Positions 35,207-48,371 of a stretch of DNA of 64,000 bases are shown in pieces. The stretch spans positions 1,860,001-1,924,000 of the forward strand of contig JAFEVB010000002.1 in the NCBI GenBank assembly GCA_032629725.1. Direction: 5' to 3'. Within the stretch, counting starts at the first letter, position 1. Every line of letters starts with the position of its first letter. The notes beneath the pieces were generated by a model that was given only the letters and a program-made list of their open reading frames with translations, was not told where the DNA came from and searched no databases. The DNA is from Gremmenia infestans. Lineage: Eukaryota > Ascomycota > Leotiomycetes > Helotiales > Hamatocanthoscyphaceae. Position numbers and translations under genes: made by a program.

Positions 35207-37560
35207 GTTGCTGGCTGAATACCCCGAATTTTGCCCCGGAGAAGGATATATTGACACTGTTTCGATTCCACCAGGGAGAGGTCTGCGAATAATCAAGGTG
35301 GGGTTTCTTATCCGGATTTGTGAGCTGCTACGGATTTGGTGAGGTGCAGCTGCAGGTGTCGGTTGATTGGCAGATGATCACACGCTGGCTGCAGGTGTAG
35401 TTTTGGCGTTTCGTTTGGTCTGAAGACACCTACTTTTGGAAGGTCTGAAGTGTAGAGCGACTGGTGATTGCGCAGTATTCGTTCAGGTGATAACGGCAAC
35501 AATGAAGTTGGTTTGTAGAAAGATATATCGACGCGCCTTTGTTCGCAGAACAGGGAGCTAGTGCGCTTGGTGGGGGGGATTCAAGTGAAGTTTGTGCTGG
35601 GAGTAATAATGCCGATTCGTGCAACGAGATGGTGTATTCGAAAATGAGAGAGAAGGACGCAGTCCTTTGGTTTGGTAGTCTAGTAACGTAACAGTCGTGC
35701 AGGTTACTTTGCTGTGGTGGATAGGGATGCCTCGTAGTAAGTGATAGACTGTTCGATAAGGAATGTTCGAACAACTAGGTTCGCACACAGAAGGAATGTA
35801 GATAAGTAGTGAATCGACCCGGCGATGCTATTGCTGCTGCGCAGAAAGAGTGTAATGGAGAGGAGAGGAGAGGAGAGGAGAGGAGAGGAGAAGAGAGGCA
35901 GACAGCGGAGGAAAATCCTTTCTGCACGAAGGCGGCTTTCGGTGGGAAGGGGGGCTAGAAAGGTCTGTTGAACAAGGGCGAAGTGGGCCAGGAACAAGAC
36001 TAGAGCAGAGGTACAAAGTTAGGCCATGCGTCGAACCGATTTATTTAAACCACGCATTGAACTTGCGGAAGGACTTGGTCCACTTTCGGTATGACCAGCC
36101 AATAGTAGACCTCTCGGGGCGTCCATTTTTGTGCAATCTAAAGCAAAAATCGCGGAGCTACGCGGGTTAGCACCAAGATGGCCTAAAAGGGGTTTACGGG
36201 CCCCAGGGGCCCCAGAGTAGGTTGATGATCCTCCGATTAACTTGCCACATTTGATTCGTTTCTCTCGGGGCTTCGACAAGGTTCAGGCAGTTGGCAAACC
36301 ATCGATCGCACAAGCGAATAATCATTGCCGCTCAGATGAATTTGAAACGGACGCACAAGGAACGTCTGGCCTCGGGCACTGTCATTCGCCCATGGGTCAG
36401 ATGTTTCTAGTTTCAGATACACAGGTCCCATGGATGATCACCCAGGCGTTTCTTGTACCCTATCAAGCGGCTTCATGTACAGTGCGTCCAGCTGTGCAAG
36501 TCAAGTGAGAGGCTTCACAACAATAGTTCTCTCTGATCTTGTGAGTAATCCTGATGAAAGCCCTCAACGCTCAAGGCCAGCGAGGCTGTGGATCGAAGAT
36601 GCAACCCGTGGCGCGCGAGTATGCGGTTGGTTGCTTCGTGGCATCGCCTCAACACATCATCAATGCAGCACGAGCGTTAGCCGATCAGGGGAAACATGTG
36701 CTGCAGTCATCCCACATCTGTTATTTTGAGAAAAGGCGCGGCGGTGCCTTATTCCACTTTTTCCCTCCACGACCACCTCGGGAGGCACAGTACAGTTGCC
36801 TGAGCCGCAAGGCTTGCAACATCTAAACTTGATAGTCTCGCGGGAGATTTTGGAATTTACCTACAGTAGATAACTGCCTTCTCACTACTCTTCTTACTAC
36901 TAGGAGGTGACTACTGTAGGGACTTGGAAATTTGGGGTTGACACTGCTGACAGCAGACAGCAGATGATAAATCGTGGAGAGCTTCTAAACCAAACATCGC
37001 AGACTGCTTCAGTGCTTGCTGCTAAACCTAAGTGAACTTTTGTGAGATCATATCATGAATATCTCAAACAAAATGGAACATTAAGGCGGATTTTACCTTA
37101 TTGGAACCTTCCTCAAGTCCTCACTACTAGAGTTGAAACATCCCAATCTATTTAAACAATTTGTGGGAACTATATCTGTGAAAGCATTGAGATGGCTCGG
37201 ATGACCTCAATGCGCAAAAGTCAGTGCGATGACTTTCAGACGATCGCCAAGTATGTATTAATGCATTGTGAGATCGCTCATCGACTAAGCCATGCATCTC
37301 GAGATTATTTGCGATCTTTGAAATCGGAGAATATCTCGCATTCCGCGTCCAAAAGGCAGCCGCATGCGAATTTGATACCGTATTGGATTTTGGCATGCAT
37401 GGTAGTTAGTCGTACATTTCCAGTCCACCATTGATTTCGGGCCACCTCAAAGCCCACGTTGCCCTTGGATAAACATGCCGAGTTGGAAGTTGATAAAATA
37501 TCTGGCTGCCAAAGCGGAAAGCGAGAAGGCCAAACCTCAAATCCTCCCAGGAGTCGGTCT
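35207..37560. other. Intergenic region
   Basis: 2.35 kb. The first 650 bp are the upstream region of the hypothetical gene and hold the GGAGA tract. 36.0-37.5 kb shows no gene I can support. Confidence 0.4.
35857..35890. repeat. GGAGA pentanucleotide tract
   Basis: About seven head-to-tail copies on the + strand. The same unit makes a longer tract at 54375-54446. Confidence 0.9.
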
Positions 37561-39296
37561 TCAATCTTCGTCCATGGACTCCCACCCTTCTCCAGTTTTT
37601 CCGCCCTCTTCATCAGGCTCACCCTCGTCTTCGGACTCGCTACTATCGTTTTCAACTCCCACTAGTCGTTCCTTAATTTCTCCATCCACTGGTGCGACTC
37701 TATCCGCAAATGCTGCTCGGACGGCCTTGTTGGTCGAAGTATCCTACCAAGTTAAAGGGTTAGTAGATGTTTCATGTTTCACAAGAGGTAATGCTTACCC
37801 AAACTTGGACGACACCTTTACTACCCGCTACTGAAAGTCTGAATCCGACTTCCTCATCAGGAGCAAAGACAGTAGAAAACACCTTTCCAATGTCCAAATT
37901 TCGTGAAACAACCATGGTTGGGCCAGATGGTTGTATATTCCAAAGCTTGACTTGCTTGTCTGTTGAACCAGTCGCCATGAAACCTGGGATTGTAGGGTTT
38001 ATATCAAAGGCCGAGACTGATTCATCATGAGCCTGTAAGATCCAGACAGGCTTGCTCGCAGCTGGATTCGATGGTGCGTTCCGAGCATCATGAAAATGGA
38101 TGATACCATTCTCAGTCGAGATATAGAAGTAGTTTGGATCATGGGGGTCCCATCGGACAGTCTCTATATCGCTTTCAACACCCCATCTAGGAACTTTAGC
38201 ATCGGGTGCCCTCATATCGGCGGCAACCACTGTCCGGTCATAACTCCCACTCAGTAGTAACGTCGAGTCCCGTGGATGCCATGCTAACGAGCAGACTTTA
38301 TCCGTGTGATGAGTATAGGACTTGGCACACTTCGTCGTGTTGAGATCCCATAGCTTAACAGTCTTGTCTGCGGAAGATGAGGCCAGGAGATTTCGATGCT
38401 GTCTGTTGGCAGCGAGTGAGAGTACAGCATCTACATGGTACTCTGCGTTTGCTTTCTTCGACTTCTTCTTTTTCTTCTTCTTGGTACCGTCTGCGTTTGC
38501 GGCTTTGCCCTCTCCACCTTGTCCAAGGATTGCATTTGGGTACATGCAGTCGACAGTATCCAAATCCCAAATTTCAATATCTGGATCAAAAGTTCCAACG
38601 GCCACAAAGTTTGCGCGCGAGTCTTTTTCGGCGCCAGGCTTGCCTACTGGTATATCTAACCATTCGACACACAGAGGTATAGCAGGGAGCATAAGGTCGT
38701 GGTGAACATAGAGATTGTCGGCTTCGTCCTCATAAACGTAGACCTCGAGATGCGCCACTTCATCTTCAACTTTGGCTGCAAGAAGCATATTGTCTGTCGC
38801 AAGAATCTGAAGTTCTTCTCGGTCTTCGTCGTCTTCGTCGTTTTCTTGCATGGTAATGTAAGGATCGTCTTTATTAGAGTCATGGTATGCAAGAGACTTG
38901 ACGTTTCCAAACATTGCCATGCCCGCGCCCTCCTTGTCTTGATCCATTTCCACATCTTCGTCGTAGTGCTCTAAATCGTATTCTTTCAGGTCGTCGTCCT
39001 CATCCCTGAATTCGTAAGTATTAGTAAGGAAACATCAAATTGGGTAGATGAACTTGCCCTTTCGATTTCAATGCTTTTGCACCGGCTTCATCGTCTGATC
39101 CCTCTTCTTCGGCGTCCTCGCCATTTTTCTCCGTCGATTGGTTGCGTGCCTCCTCCAAGTCCTCGTTCGCATCGTCAAGTTGCAGCTTTGCAAGATCCGC
39201 AATTCGCTGGAACTCTTCCTCGTCAAAGGTGTATTTAGTAGGGAAAGGGGCTGCAAATCCGCGGGGCACCCATGCTGTAGCTGTTATCATAGACAT
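37561..39296 (-). CDS. PWP1: WD40 protein PWP1 (ribosome biogenesis)
   Basis: Three exons: 39296-39058, 39005-37799 and 37743-37561, giving 542 residues. MSMITATAWVPRGFAA is the characteristic PWP1 N-terminus. An acidic region follows (about 45-120), then at least five WD40 repeats, among them ASSSADKTVKLWDL, LLSGSYDRTVVAADMR, YISTENGIIHFHDAR and ATGSTDKQVKLWNI. A Lys-rich insert KKKKKKKSKK lies between repeats, and the C-terminal tail is acidic (ESEDEGEPDEEGG). PWP1 acts in nucleolar pre-rRNA processing and rDNA chromatin. The first intron begins GCAAGT, not GT: only this GC donor keeps the frame into DEDDDLKEYD. The start codon is 209 bp from that of PRP16 on the other strand. Confidence 0.95.
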
Positions 39297-39505
39297 CTTG
39301 ACTTCTTGTCGTAGATTATCTACCTATAGTTACGAAGGAAAGCGTAATATAGTTAGTTCATTGTGCTCAAGAACTTTTTTTTGCCCACCCCACATCGCCT
39401 ATCTAATCGCAAAGCGGGCGCTAGCGGGGGCCTGATCAAAGCTCATTTTCAGGGGAGCAGCAGCTCTGCGAGGCCAAACAATATCAAAGACAGCACAGCA
39501 GAACC
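39297..39505. promoter_or_regulatory. Shared divergent promoter PWP1 / PRP16
   Basis: 209 bp between outward-facing start codons of two essential RNA-metabolism genes; it must hold both core promoters and leaders. No clear TATA box. Confidence 0.6.
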
Positions 39506-42500
39506 ATGGCTGGGGACGAAGGAGAATCCAACTCCAAACGGCGGAAATTGGACTTTAACCCTTTGCGATCTGATGATAGGTTCGTGGTACCCGCGAGACC
39601 ATCTTCAGTGCACAATGGAAAACCGAGCTCTGCGCAATCGAGGTCCCAAAGCCGTATGGGAAATGCATCCAGGGCATCGACTCCGCGTGCACAGTCAAGA
39701 TACCCATCGACGGCTCGCTCAACTCCCCACCAAGAAGAGTTCGATGGCCCTGAACCTTTTGTCAACGAGGAGGAATCGAATGCCCTGGATAGAGACTGGT
39801 ATGCTGGTGATGAATCTGGACATACCTTTGGAGACGACTCGCACAACCCATTCGGTTCATACGACAATTCCTGGGCTGATCAGCAGCGAGAGGCAGCGTT
39901 GACGGAAAAAAAGACAGGGAAACGAGTCAGCGCGCGAGCAAATCAAAAGCAAAAAGATGTTGACGCTTGGGAGACGAATCGGATGCTCACGTCCGGAGTG
40001 GCTCAGCGAAGAGACTTTGGAGACGATTTTGAGGATGATGAGGAGACGACTAGAGTCCACTTGCTCGTCCACGATCTCAAGCCTCCTTTCCTAGATGGAA
40101 GGACTGTATTTTCCAAACAGCTGGAGCCGGTGCCCGCGGTACGAGACGCCCAGAGTGACATGGCGGTCTTTAGTAGGAAAGGTAGCAAGGTGGTAAAGGA
40201 AAAACGGCAACAAAAAGAGCGACAGAAGCAGGCACAGGAAGCTACAAACATGGCTGGAACAGCTCTTGGAAATCTGATGGGCGTTAAAGAGGACGAAGGA
40301 GATAGCGCCGCCCCTATACCGGGGGAAGAAGACCAAGGAACCAGCAAGTTCGGCCAGCATATGAAAAAGAATGAGGGCGCAAGCAATTTCAGTCAGAGCA
40401 AGTCTCTGAAGGAACAAAGAGAATTCTTACCAGCATTTGCGGTTCGCGAGGACTTGTTGAGGGTTATACGAGACAATCAAGTAGTCATTGTAGTTGGGGA
40501 GACTGGTTCCGGTAAAACAACCCAACTCACGCAATTTTTATACGAAGACGGTTATGCAGACGTAGGCATGATAGGATGTACTCAACCTCGCAGAGTCGCA
40601 GCAATGAGTGTCGCCAAACGTGTCAGTGAAGAGATGCAATGCAAACTCGGTGGTACCGTTGGCTATGCAATCCGTTTCGAGGACTGTACGAGCAAGGAGA
40701 CATGTATTAAGTACATGACAGATGGTGTTCTTCTCAGAGAATCCTTGAATGAAACGGATCTTGATCGCTACTCCTGCGTTATCATGGATGAGGCCCACGA
40801 AAGGGCTTTGAATACCGACGTTCTCATGGGATTATTTAAAAAGGTCTTGGCTCGACGACGAGATCTCAAACTGATTGTGACATCTGCTACCATGAACTCG
40901 AAGCGGTTTTCTGATTTCTACGGAGGAGCACCTGAATTCTTCATCCCGGGACGAACTTTTCCTGTAGATGTCATGTTTCACCGATCGCCCGTGGAGGATT
41001 ATGTTGATCAGGCAGTTCAGCAGGTCCTTGCAATTCACGTATCCATGGGAGCCGGCGATATATTGGTCTTTATGACTGGGCAAGAAGATATCGAAGTTAC
41101 TTGCGAGCTTATTCAAGAGCGACTCAACGCTCTGAATGATCCCCCAAAATTGAGCATTCTACCAATTTACAGCCAAATGCCAGCAGATCTACAGGCGAAG
41201 ATTTTCGATAAAGCTGCTCCTGGGGTCCGAAAAGTCATTGTCGCAACGAACATTGCGGAAACCAGTCTGACAGTAGATGGTATCATGTACGTCGTCGATG
41301 CGGGCTATTCGAAGCTCAAGGTTTACAATCCCCGGATGGGAATGGATACCTTGCAGATCACCCCTATTTCTCAAGCGAATGCTTCTCAGAGAGCTGGTAG
41401 AGCTGGACGTACTGGACCTGGGAAAGCATATCATCTCTTCACCGAAGCTGCTTTCAAGGATGAATTATACATCCAGACTATCCCCGAAATTCAGCGCACA
41501 AACCTCAGTAACACAGTCCTACTATTGAAATCTTTAGGGGTTAAAGACTTATTAGACTTCGATTTTATGGACCCACCTCCCCAAGATACCATCACAACAT
41601 CTCTTTTCGACTTGTGGGCACTGGGTGCCCTGAACAACATCGGTGACCTCACCGCCGTCGGCAAAAAGATGACCGCATTCCCTATGGACCCATCTTTGGC
41701 TAAGCTACTCATTACTTCTGAAGAATATGGCTGTAGTGAAGAGATGCTGACCATCGTATCTATGCTCTCTGTTCCAAATGTGTTCTACCGGCCTAAAGAA
41801 CGCCAAGAAGAGTCCGACGCAGCTCGTGAGAAGTTTTTCGTTCCGGAATCTGATCACTTGACCTATTTGCATGTTTACTCTCAATGGAAGTCGAATGGAT
41901 TTTCAGACGCTTGGTGTACTCGGCACTTTTTGCACCCCAAATCTTTACGCCGGGCAAAAGAGATCAGACAACAACTCCTAGATATTATGAAGATGCAAAA
42001 GATGTCCATGATAAGTTGTGGTACTGATTGGGACGTCATTCGGAAATGTATTTGCTCTGGTTACTATCATCAAGCTGCGAAAGTCAAAGGTATTGGGGAG
42101 TATGTCAACTTGAGGACAAGTGTGACAGTCCAGTTGCACCCTACAAGTGCCCTTTACGGACTTGGCTACCTTCCGGATTATGTCGTTTACCACGAATTGA
42201 TTCTCACCTCAAAAGAATACATGTCTACAGTAACTTCTGTTGATCCTCGCTGGTTGGCAGAGCTCGGAGGCGTCTTCTATTCAATTAAGGAAAAGGGCTA
42301 TTCTGCGAGGGAGAAGCGAGTGACAGAAGTTGAATTCAACAAAAAGATGGAGATTGAAGCGCAAATGGCAGAAGACAAGGCCCGCGAAGATAAGAGGCTG
42401 GAGAACGAGAGTTCGAAATCTACCAAGAAGATCGCATCATCAGTGGTCAAGAAAGTATCTTCACAAGGGGCAGTGAGAAAACCCATTGTTAAAAGGTCTG

Positions 42501-42514
42501 GGCGGGGATTTTGA
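39506..42514 (+). CDS. PRP16: DEAH-box splicing helicase PRP16
   Basis: Single exon, 1,002 residues. The N-terminal 300 residues are charged and carry Prp16-specific blocks: [33 protein letters not shown], and [20 protein letters not shown] just before the helicase core. Motif I GETGSGKT is at 331-338, motif II DEAH at 428-431, motif III SAT at 460-462, and the later motifs include TNIAETSLT and [12 protein letters not shown]. The winged-helix, ratchet and OB regions follow, ending with the [18 protein letters not shown] block. Prp16 (DHX38) remodels the spliceosome after the first transesterification and releases Cwc25 and Yju2. The N-terminal blocks distinguish it from Prp2, Prp22 and Prp43. 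The C-terminus is Lys-rich, ending KRSGRGF. Unlike most genes here it has no intron. Confidence 0.96.
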   Translation: MAGDEGESNSKRRKLDFNPLRSDDRFVVPARPSSVHNGKPSSAQSRSQSRMGNASRASTPRAQSRYPSTARSTPHQEEFDGPEPFVNEEESNALDRDWYAGDESGHTFGDDSHNPFGSYDNSWADQQREAALTEKKTGKRVSARANQKQKDVDAWETNRMLTSGVAQRRDFGDDFEDDEETTRVHLLVHDLKPPFLDGRTVFSKQLEPVPAVRDAQSDMAVFSRKGSKVVKEKRQQKERQKQAQEATNMAGTALGNLMGVKEDEGDSAAPIPGEEDQGTSKFGQHMKKNEGASNFSQSKSLKEQREFLPAFAVREDLLRVIRDNQVVIVVGETGSGKTTQLTQFLYEDGYADVGMIGCTQPRRVAAMSVAKRVSEEMQCKLGGTVGYAIRFEDCTSKETCIKYMTDGVLLRESLNETDLDRYSCVIMDEAHERALNTDVLMGLFKKVLARRRDLKLIVTSATMNSKRFSDFYGGAPEFFIPGRTFPVDVMFHRSPVEDYVDQAVQQVLAIHVSMGAGDILVFMTGQEDIEVTCELIQERLNALNDPPKLSILPIYSQMPADLQAKIFDKAAPGVRKVIVATNIAETSLTVDGIMYVVDAGYSKLKVYNPRMGMDTLQITPISQANASQRAGRAGRTGPGKAYHLFTEAAFKDELYIQTIPEIQRTNLSNTVLLLKSLGVKDLLDFDFMDPPPQDTITTSLFDLWALGALNNIGDLTAVGKKMTAFPMDPSLAKLLITSEEYGCSEEMLTIVSMLSVPNVFYRPKERQEESDAAREKFFVPESDHLTYLHVYSQWKSNGFSDAWCTRHFLHPKSLRRAKEIRQQLLDIMKMQKMSMISCGTDWDVIRKCICSGYYHQAAKVKGIGEYVNLRTSVTVQLHPTSALYGLGYLPDYVVYHELILTSKEYMSTVTSVDPRWLAELGGVFYSIKEKGYSAREKRVTEVEFNKKMEIEAQMAEDKAREDKRLENESSKSTKKIASSVVKKVSSQGAVRKPIVKRSGRGF

Positions 42515-42951
42515 TCCATGCCTAGGGTCATTGAATGTCCCAATGGCATCTTGTAGATTACAATAATCTATGAAAGCCTGGTCTTTCATGATTTCTGATG
42601 CAAATGCGCAGTAGAAAATATAAGATATATCTATATCATACTTATCAAAGCTAATATTAGAAGTGTGTGCGTTTGAAAATTGACTGCTGTCATTTGTGTC
42701 CAAGTATGCCACCATACATGCTCTCTGACCTTTCTCAAAATTAGAAGATAGTATTCAATGCAACCTGCTTGTCATTACCCCTATAATACCAACTCATGAG
42801 TCGTGAAGAAGGATTGTTTCAACTTCGAGTGAACCACGTGACCGTGTGTTAGTTGCATCAACGTCGCGTTCTTTTGCGCGACGAGACGCGACACCTCAAC
42901 TACGACTAGCACAATACGATATGCTTGGCCACCTCAACACGCGTAGCCAAG
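42515..42951. other. Spacer between PRP16 and MPH1
   Basis: 437 bp with the PRP16 3' UTR and MPH1 promoter. An ATG at 42921 opens a 21-codon upstream frame that overlaps the MPH1 start. Confidence 0.5.
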
Positions 42952-45900
42952 ATGGAAGAGGAGGACTATGGCGATATTGCAGATGAGGATTTTATTGAAG
43001 CCTTCAGCCAACCATCTCAACCTCTGCTGTCGAATTTACTCTCCCCACATCGAAGGAAGCGGCGAAGGGTCAGCGAAACATCAGATGATGAAGGGCATCG
43101 GCGCCATCTTCGACAGTCAGTAGATGCAATTGAGTCTGGAGATAGGGAAGGCGAGAATGGAAAGTCGGCGAAGAATCAGAAGAAACTCAGAATCCACGAA
43201 GGCGTCGAACCAGTACCGGCGGCCCGAATTCTTGGGGCCACACAAGCAGAGGCTTTCCCCAACTCCAGCCCCGCATATCAGATTAGAGGTGCCATCTACA
43301 GAAAACCGCGACCAGAAGTATCCAAGCCGCCAACCTTCACCGCTGCTCGTCAAAATGCTACTGCAAAGCCCAACATTCTTCAGAGGCTGACTGGCAACAT
43401 CTCGGGTCCGAAGACCAATGATCCAGCTAGAGAACTGGATGATCTCCCTGATGACGCATTTTCTTCCCCAGAAAATAGCCCTGGAAGCAAAGAGCATATC
43501 ACGATTGGATCGTCTCCAACACGCAATTCTCAAGCCAGTTCATTTCCACGACAGCGCCTAGTAGCCCCGCAAACTGGTCTCCGGCAAACCACTCTTTTCG
43601 GCGGTCGCGCACAAGAAGAGCAAGTCCCAGCATCGCAAGTCAACAAAGTGCATAATTTCATCGTAGATCTGCCTCCAGAAGAACCCACCCATCACAAGCT
43701 CGACAACGATGCTCTCAAGACCTGGGTCTACCCAATCAATCTCGGTGCGATCCGTGACTATCAATATAGCATTGTTAGGAATGGGCTGTTTAACAATCTC
43801 CTCGTTGCTCTTCCCACCGGTCTAGGGAAGACATTTATCGCTGCTACGATTATGCTCAACTACTTCCGATGGACTACAGAGGCTCAGATCGTATTCGTCG
43901 CTCCAACAAAACCGCTCGTAGCACAACAGGCCGAAGCGTGCTTTAATATTGTCGGCATACCAAAGTCTCAAACCACGATGCTTACGGGTGAGCAACAACC
44001 GGCTTTGCGAGCTGATGAGTGGGCTGAGAAGCGAGTATTCTTTATGACCCCTCAAACGCTCCAAAACGATTTGTCAAGTGGGATTGCTGATCCAAAGAAG
44101 ATTGTGCTTCTTGTTGTTGACGAAGCACATCGGGCAACTGGTAACTACGCCTACGTAAATGTGGTCAAGTTTATGCGTCGCTTCAACAAGAGCTTTCGCG
44201 TCCTGGCGCTGACAGCTACTCCTGGTGCAAGCGTTGAAGCGGTCCAAGAGGTAGTCGATGGGCTGGAGATTTCCAAGGTTGAGATTCGAACGGAGGAGTC
44301 TATGGACATCCAGCAATACGTCCATAGTCGAAATATTGACCAAGTCCTTCTCGAACCGTCAGATGAGATGGCCTTAGTGCAGGAGCATTACTCGAAAGCA
44401 CTTCAACCGTTGGTAAATCTACTGTGTGCTCAGAACGCCTACTGGAAAAAGGACCCCATGTCACTGACTACATTTGGCATGGTGACTGCTAGGAAGCAGT
44501 GGATGGGATCCAATGCAGGAAAGACGGCTAGTTTTGGCCTGAAAGGCATGATGAATGCACTATTCACTATCCTTTCCAGTGTAGCTCACGGTATAAAATT
44601 ACTGAACTTTCATGGCATTGGACCGTTCTATTCCGCAGTTAAGGACCTTCGAGAAGCCGTTGAGGATGGCAACAAAGGTGGAAAATATCGAAAACAAATC
44701 GTTGAGCATCCAGAATTTAAAAAGATGATGGAGAGAATTGGATCGTGGATCGGCAATGATACTTTTGTTGGTCACCCCAAGCTTACCTTTCTTTGCGATG
44801 CCGTTTTGAACCACTTCATGGATGCCGGTGAGGGACGACTAGGAGAGGATTCCCCTCCATCAGCCACTCGGATTATCGTATTTGCAGAGTACCGGGACAG
44901 CGCCGAAGAAATCTGCCGTGTCCTACATAGACATAGGCCTATGGTTCGGGCCTCAGTCTTTGTTGGTCAAGCTGATTCGAAGCGCTCTGAAGGCATGAAC
45001 CAAGCAAAGCAGCTTGAGACAATCAGTAACTTCAAGAGTGGAAAGATAAACGTCATTGTGGCAACATCTATCGGCGAGGAAGGCTTAGACATTGGTCAGG
45101 TCGATCTCATCATCTGTTATGATGCTTCTGCATCTCCTATTCGCATGCTCCAGCGCATGGGACGAACGGGAAGAAAGCGAGCTGGACATATTGTGCTGCT
45201 CTTGATGCGTGGCAAGGAGGAGGATTCATTCATTAAGGCCAAGGACAACTACGAGCAAATGCAAAAGATGATCAGCTCCGGGGCACGGTTCACTTTTCGA
45301 CATGATCTTTCCGTTCGGATCATTCCAAAATCTATTACACCGAGTGTTGATAAAAGAATGATAGAAATTCCTATTGAAAACACCCAGGGCCCAGCACTGC
45401 CTGTGCCAACAAGAGGACGACCCAGCAAGGCACGAAAGAAGCCTCCCAAGAAGTTTCATATGCCAGACGATGTCGAAACTGGCTTTCGGAAAGCTTCAAA
45501 GCTAGCTGGTGGTGGCTCCACTAGTTACAAACCTGGTGTAGCTGTCAAGAGCACAGCGGTACAAAAAAGTCAAATGGCTCCTGTGCTTCCATCGGATTCG
45601 GTCCTACTAAGCAAAGCAGACATAAAAGATCTTGAAAAGAGATATCAGAACATCGTAGGGGATGATCTACAGGAAGTAACGATGCCTGATTTAACATCTC
45701 ACCCTATTGTGCAACGATCATTGACTCGGAGCGTCAAAGTCCCACATGGTGAATACACCAAGAGATGTGTAGAGCTCTTCAAGATCTTGGCAGCATCTCG
45801 AGACACGGAAAACCGATTTAAAAAGCCTTACGGTGATCTAGAATCTTCGCTTGCATATTTGGATTTGCCTTCTCTTGTTGATGATGACAAGGTGGAAGCT

Positions 45901-46380
45901 GCAGCTCCGTCCTGCAAAGCAACAGTGCCAAGGAAGAAGCCAACTCAAAAGCAAAAACCCTCTCTGGTCTTTTCCGATATTGAGAGCGGCGAAGAACGGA
46001 GCAGCCTGCCCGAGCAGCATTATTCAAATTTCAGAGTGCCGGCGCCTACGCTTGGAGATGAATCTGAAGGAGAAGGCGACGATCTTGCCAACAGCGAAGG
46101 CGAATCAGAAGATAGCGGGATGGAAGCATCATCAAGTCTCCTCAATTTCATTGCCGAGGACGACGATGGTAGGGTGAGGAGGAGACAACCTTTGACAAGA
46201 TCATCAAGTCCTCCTCCAGCTGTATCGGCAGGACGCAAGCCATCCCCCGAGCAGGTAATATACGAACTGTATTCGGATGATGATAGCCTGCCAGATATTC
46301 CGGATCTCATAAGCAAGAAGCCGAAGCCGGTTTCTCGAGCTAAGAGTAGAAGGGTCGTAGAAGATGACAGCGACGAATGA
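42952..46380 (+). CDS. MPH1: FANCM-family DNA helicase MPH1
   Basis: Single exon, 1,142 residues from the ATG of [14 protein letters not shown]; the frame upstream has no ATG. The N-terminal 250 residues are disordered. The helicase core holds LPTGLGKT (287-294), [25 protein letters not shown] with DEAH at 390-393, LALTATPG, and the second RecA domain with [16 protein letters not shown] and [14 protein letters not shown]. Between the two RecA domains is the helical insert typical of Mph1/FANCM/Hef. The C-terminal 300 residues are low-complexity, acidic and Ser-rich, ending VVEDDSDE. Mph1 unwinds D-loops and reverses forks in recombinational repair; it lacks the inactive nuclease domain of vertebrate FANCM, as expected for fungi. 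Confidence 0.96.
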   Translation: MEEEDYGDIADEDFIEAFSQPSQPLLSNLLSPHRRKRRRVSETSDDEGHRRHLRQSVDAIESGDREGENGKSAKNQKKLRIHEGVEPVPAARILGATQAEAFPNSSPAYQIRGAIYRKPRPEVSKPPTFTAARQNATAKPNILQRLTGNISGPKTNDPARELDDLPDDAFSSPENSPGSKEHITIGSSPTRNSQASSFPRQRLVAPQTGLRQTTLFGGRAQEEQVPASQVNKVHNFIVDLPPEEPTHHKLDNDALKTWVYPINLGAIRDYQYSIVRNGLFNNLLVALPTGLGKTFIAATIMLNYFRWTTEAQIVFVAPTKPLVAQQAEACFNIVGIPKSQTTMLTGEQQPALRADEWAEKRVFFMTPQTLQNDLSSGIADPKKIVLLVVDEAHRATGNYAYVNVVKFMRRFNKSFRVLALTATPGASVEAVQEVVDGLEISKVEIRTEESMDIQQYVHSRNIDQVLLEPSDEMALVQEHYSKALQPLVNLLCAQNAYWKKDPMSLTTFGMVTARKQWMGSNAGKTASFGLKGMMNALFTILSSVAHGIKLLNFHGIGPFYSAVKDLREAVEDGNKGGKYRKQIVEHPEFKKMMERIGSWIGNDTFVGHPKLTFLCDAVLNHFMDAGEGRLGEDSPPSATRIIVFAEYRDSAEEICRVLHRHRPMVRASVFVGQADSKRSEGMNQAKQLETISNFKSGKINVIVATSIGEEGLDIGQVDLIICYDASASPIRMLQRMGRTGRKRAGHIVLLLMRGKEEDSFIKAKDNYEQMQKMISSGARFTFRHDLSVRIIPKSITPSVDKRMIEIPIENTQGPALPVPTRGRPSKARKKPPKKFHMPDDVETGFRKASKLAGGGSTSYKPGVAVKSTAVQKSQMAPVLPSDSVLLSKADIKDLEKRYQNIVGDDLQEVTMPDLTSHPIVQRSLTRSVKVPHGEYTKRCVELFKILAASRDTENRFKKPYGDLESSLAYLDLPSLVDDDKVEAAAPSCKATVPRKKPTQKQKPSLVFSDIESGEERSSLPEQHYSNFRVPAPTLGDESEGEGDDLANSEGESEDSGMEASSSLLNFIAEDDDGRVRRRQPLTRSSSPPPAVSAGRKPSPEQVIYELYSDDDSLPDIPDLISKKPKPVSRAKSRRVVEDDSDE

Positions 46381-46973
46381 TGTATTGTTGGAGTATTAAA
46401 ACTTGACTTTGGAGTTCAGGCGAAACTTTATACGGATAAGCTAGCTGTTACTCATGTATAGCCTTTATTTAAAGGCATCAGGTCATGGTACAGAGTAGTG
46501 AAACTGAATGATTACAGGAATTCTCGAAGATATATAACAAACTCTACTTGTGGAGCTAGAGGAATGTCATCGGATTCTTATGAATGCTGTGTAATTTTGC
46601 GTGACTTAGACGCTTTCGCGCTACATACAAAAGGCGGCACTTGATATCATTAACTTCTGATGTCCCACTCCGCCTAGACACAAATCGAATAGGTGACCGC
46701 TTTTTCTCCAGGTCAAACCGCTAAGGGGGGAAATGTCACTGCGACGCTCTGATTGGCCACTGGGCTCGCTAAATTATTTCAGTTCTTGAGGCGAACGACT
46801 TCCGCAGACCGTCAAGTTCTTATATAAATCTGAACATGCCTTGTCAAGAATGAAGCAAAGTTAAGTTGATTCAATCCCCTGTCTTTTCATACTTTTTCAC
46901 GCCTTTCTAAACATTTCAATATCAAATTTTCCCTTTCATTCTTTCCATCCTATCCTATCCTCGCCAAAAAGAA
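46381..46973. other. ACR3 promoter region
   Basis: 593 bp, the 3' flank of MPH1 and upstream region of ACR3. A TATA-like element sits near its end. Confidence 0.5.
46821..46828 (+). promoter_or_regulatory. TATA-like element of ACR3
   Basis: TATATAAA, about 146 bp upstream of the ACR3 start codon and followed by a pyrimidine-rich leader. Position and sequence suit a core promoter of an inducible gene; inference. Confidence 0.5.
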
Positions 46974-48371
46974 ATGCCCAAAGTCCTCGTCCTCCCCTCT
47001 GACGATGTCATCCCTTGCCAGTCACAATCACAATCACAGCCATGCGCAGGTTCTCCAGATATCGAAAAACAGCCTTCGATCAGAGCAGATGCATCCAAAA
47101 GTTCGGTTTTTAAAAGTCTAGGATGGTTGGATAGGTTTCTGGCGCTATGGATCTTCTTGGCGATGGCCGTTGGGATTCTTCTTGGGAACTTTGTGCCTAG
47201 TACTGGACCGGCTTTGCAGAGGGGGGAGTTTGTAGGGGTTTCGGTACCGATCGGTTTGTTATTTCTTTTCTTTCGATATTTCTTTCATTTTTGATCAAGT
47301 GGGGGTCTTTGATCAAGTATTTATTTTATTGACTTTGGGGTTGAATTAGCTGTCGGGCTTTTAGTTATGATGTATCCTATACTTTGCAAAGTCAAGTTCG
47401 AGACTTTGCATCGGGTGTTTCGGAAGAGGGAGATTTGGGTGCAGATTGGGTTTAGTGTTGTTGTTAACTGGATTGTTGCTCCGTTGGTTATGGTAGGCGC
47501 TGTTCTTGAGTAAAGGGTATAGATATATGGTGGGCGTATCGCTGATGATGAACTTTGTCTTCAGCTCGGACTAGCCTGGGCTTTTCTTCCTGACAAAGGA
47601 GGGCTACGCGAAGGTCTGATTTTGGTGGGTTTGGCGAGATGTATTGCAATGGTAAGTTTGAATAAGTCAAGTCAACTCAACTCGTAGGCGGTCAACTAAT
47701 AACACACGCACCAGGTACTCATCTGGACCGGCCTAGCAGGAGGCGACAATGAATACTGCGCCATCCTCGTAGCCATCAACTCACTCCTCCAAATCGTCCT
47801 CTACGCACCGCTTGCTCTCCTCTTCATAAAAGTCATCTCCGGCGAGGAAGGAACCCTCGATATCGATTACTCCACCGTCGCCAAATCCGTCGCCGTCTTT
47901 CTCGGCATCCCCCTCGCCGCCGCAATCCTGACCCGGTTCTCGCTCCGCAAGCTCACCAGCGCGCGCTGGTACGACCAAGTATTCTTGAAATTCGCCGCGC
48001 CGTGGTCGCTCATCGGCCTCCTGTTCACCATCCTCGTCTTATTCGCTTCCCAGGGCAAGCACGTAGTGCACCAGATCGTCTCCGTGGTGAGAGTAGCCGC
48101 GCCGCTGGTGGTGTATTTTGCCATCATCTTCTTCCTGACGCTGCTGGTTACTTATCGGTTAGGCTTTGGGTATAAACTGGCTGCTACGCAGAGCTTTACG
48201 GCTGCGAGTAATAACTTCGAGTTGGCTATTGCGGTTGCGGTTGCTACGTATGGCCCGGATAGTGATCAGGCGCTTGCGGCTACTGTTGGGCCGCTGATTG
48301 AGGTGCCGGTCTTGCTGGGGCTAGTTTATGTGGTGAAGGAAATTGGGAGGAGGAGGGGGTGGAAGGATTAG
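46974..48371 (+). CDS. ACR3: Arsenite efflux transporter ACR3
   Basis: Four exons: 46974-47253, 47350-47492, 47565-47651 and 47715-48371, giving 388 residues. After a hydrophilic N-terminus of about 50 residues come ten predicted membrane spans. Family marks are LDRFLALWIFLAMAVGILLG in the first span, NWIVAPLVM, the cysteine region VGLARCIAMVLIWTGLAGGD that holds the essential thiol, the LVAINSLLQIVLYAP span, and SFTAASNNFELAIAVAVATYG near the C-terminus. ACR3 exports arsenite (and antimonite) across the plasma membrane. No arsenate reductase or ArsH-like gene lies next to it in the window, so it is not part of a visible arsenic cluster. Confidence 0.95.

Noticed and set aside
36242..36826. 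Several overlapping plus-strand frames up to 99 codons
   Set aside because: They overlap in different phases with no preferred codon pattern or joining splice sites.
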